A stretch of 64,000 nucleotides of DNA from Stenotrophomonas bentonitica (lineage in GTDB: Bacteria > Pseudomonadota > Gammaproteobacteria > Xanthomonadales > Xanthomonadaceae). Shown here one piece after another: positions 63,936 through 64,000 of this stretch (position 1 is its first letter; each line of letters starts with the position of its first letter). The notes under the pieces were generated by a model that searched no databases, was not told the DNA's origin, and saw nothing but the letters and a program-made list of their open reading frames with translations. A program made the translations under genes and the position numbers. The DNA lies in contig NZ_JAAZUH010000005.1 in NCBI RefSeq assembly GCF_013185915.1, positions 24,200 through 88,199 on the forward strand, read 5' to 3'.

Positions 63936-64000
63936 AAGGGGTGTTTGGCATCTGGCCCTGCTGTTCACGACATCCCTGATCAACATCTGGAACTTCATGG

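Noticed and set aside
63936..64000. Hydrophobic frame near the window end (LALLFTTSLINIWNFM)
   Set aside because: No start codon in frame and only 16 residues before the edge; cannot be called.

Overview
The window reads as chromosome of a Stenotrophomonas-like gammaproteobacterium (Xanthomonadaceae). The base composition is GC-rich and genes are packed densely on both strands. An Ax21-family outer-membrane protein, a PhoP/PhoQ pair followed by a small PepSY-like gene, a TorF-type porin and GTAG-headed REP hairpins of the kind described in Stenotrophomonas maltophilia all point the same way. No phage, IS element or CRISPR array was seen. One tRNA gene (Thr, anticodon TGT) is present.

Layout. 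1-5.2 kb: the end of an ankyrin-repeat gene, a hypothetical gene, radC, argS and a SPOR-domain protein. 5.2-11.1 kb: small conserved genes (VOC, SDR, DUF1456, TorF-like porin, DUF6165, NUDIX, Ax21, DUF1428). 11.1-16.4 kb: a stress block with a Gly-rich membrane protein, a histone H1-like Lys/Ala protein, an HtrA/Deg protease and a YqjD/YqjE-type membrane operon. 16.5-21.6 kb: AI-2E family permease, HAD phosphatase, M17 aminopeptidase and a catalase-like/cytochrome b561 pair. 21.5-28.2 kb: a DesK/DesR-type two-component system divergent from a MacAB-like efflux operon, with a perfect 14-bp palindrome between them. 28.2-31.4 kb: an accessory-looking patch with two exported unknowns and a MASE1 membrane sensor whose kinase-like end is degenerate. 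31.5-42.0 kb: two DMT exporters, kgtP, an M28 peptidase, an MBL-fold hydrolase, trpS with a C-terminal extension, csbD, an entericidin and arginase. 42.2-44.7 kb: a four-gene module of two roadblock proteins, a putative winged-helix protein and a Ras-like GTPase, resembling an actinobacterial conservon. 44.8-45.8 kb: a frameshifted DUF3800 gene beside tRNA-Thr. 45.8-53.3 kb: SPOR protein, coaX, birA, mtfA, phoPQ with a PepSY-like gene, and dusA. 53.4-56.8 kb: an orphan antitoxin-like regulator with tandem operator repeats, a secreted unknown, a CDF transporter, and an AraC regulator divergent from ohr. 56.8-63.9 kb: a valine-catabolism operon (mmsA, acyl-CoA dehydrogenase, enoyl-CoA hydratase, 3-hydroxyisobutyryl-CoA hydrolase, mmsB) whose last four genes are joined by ATGA overlaps, divergent from an ScfR-like regulator.

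How genes work together. The mms operon would convert isobutyryl-CoA to propionyl-CoA under the adjacent short-chain acyl regulator. The DesKR-like system probably controls the neighbouring export operon. The 11-16 kb block looks like an envelope and stationary-phase stress cluster. The conservon-like module is the best candidate for an under-described system: it has the roadblock, winged-helix-like and GTPase parts but no linked histidine kinase.
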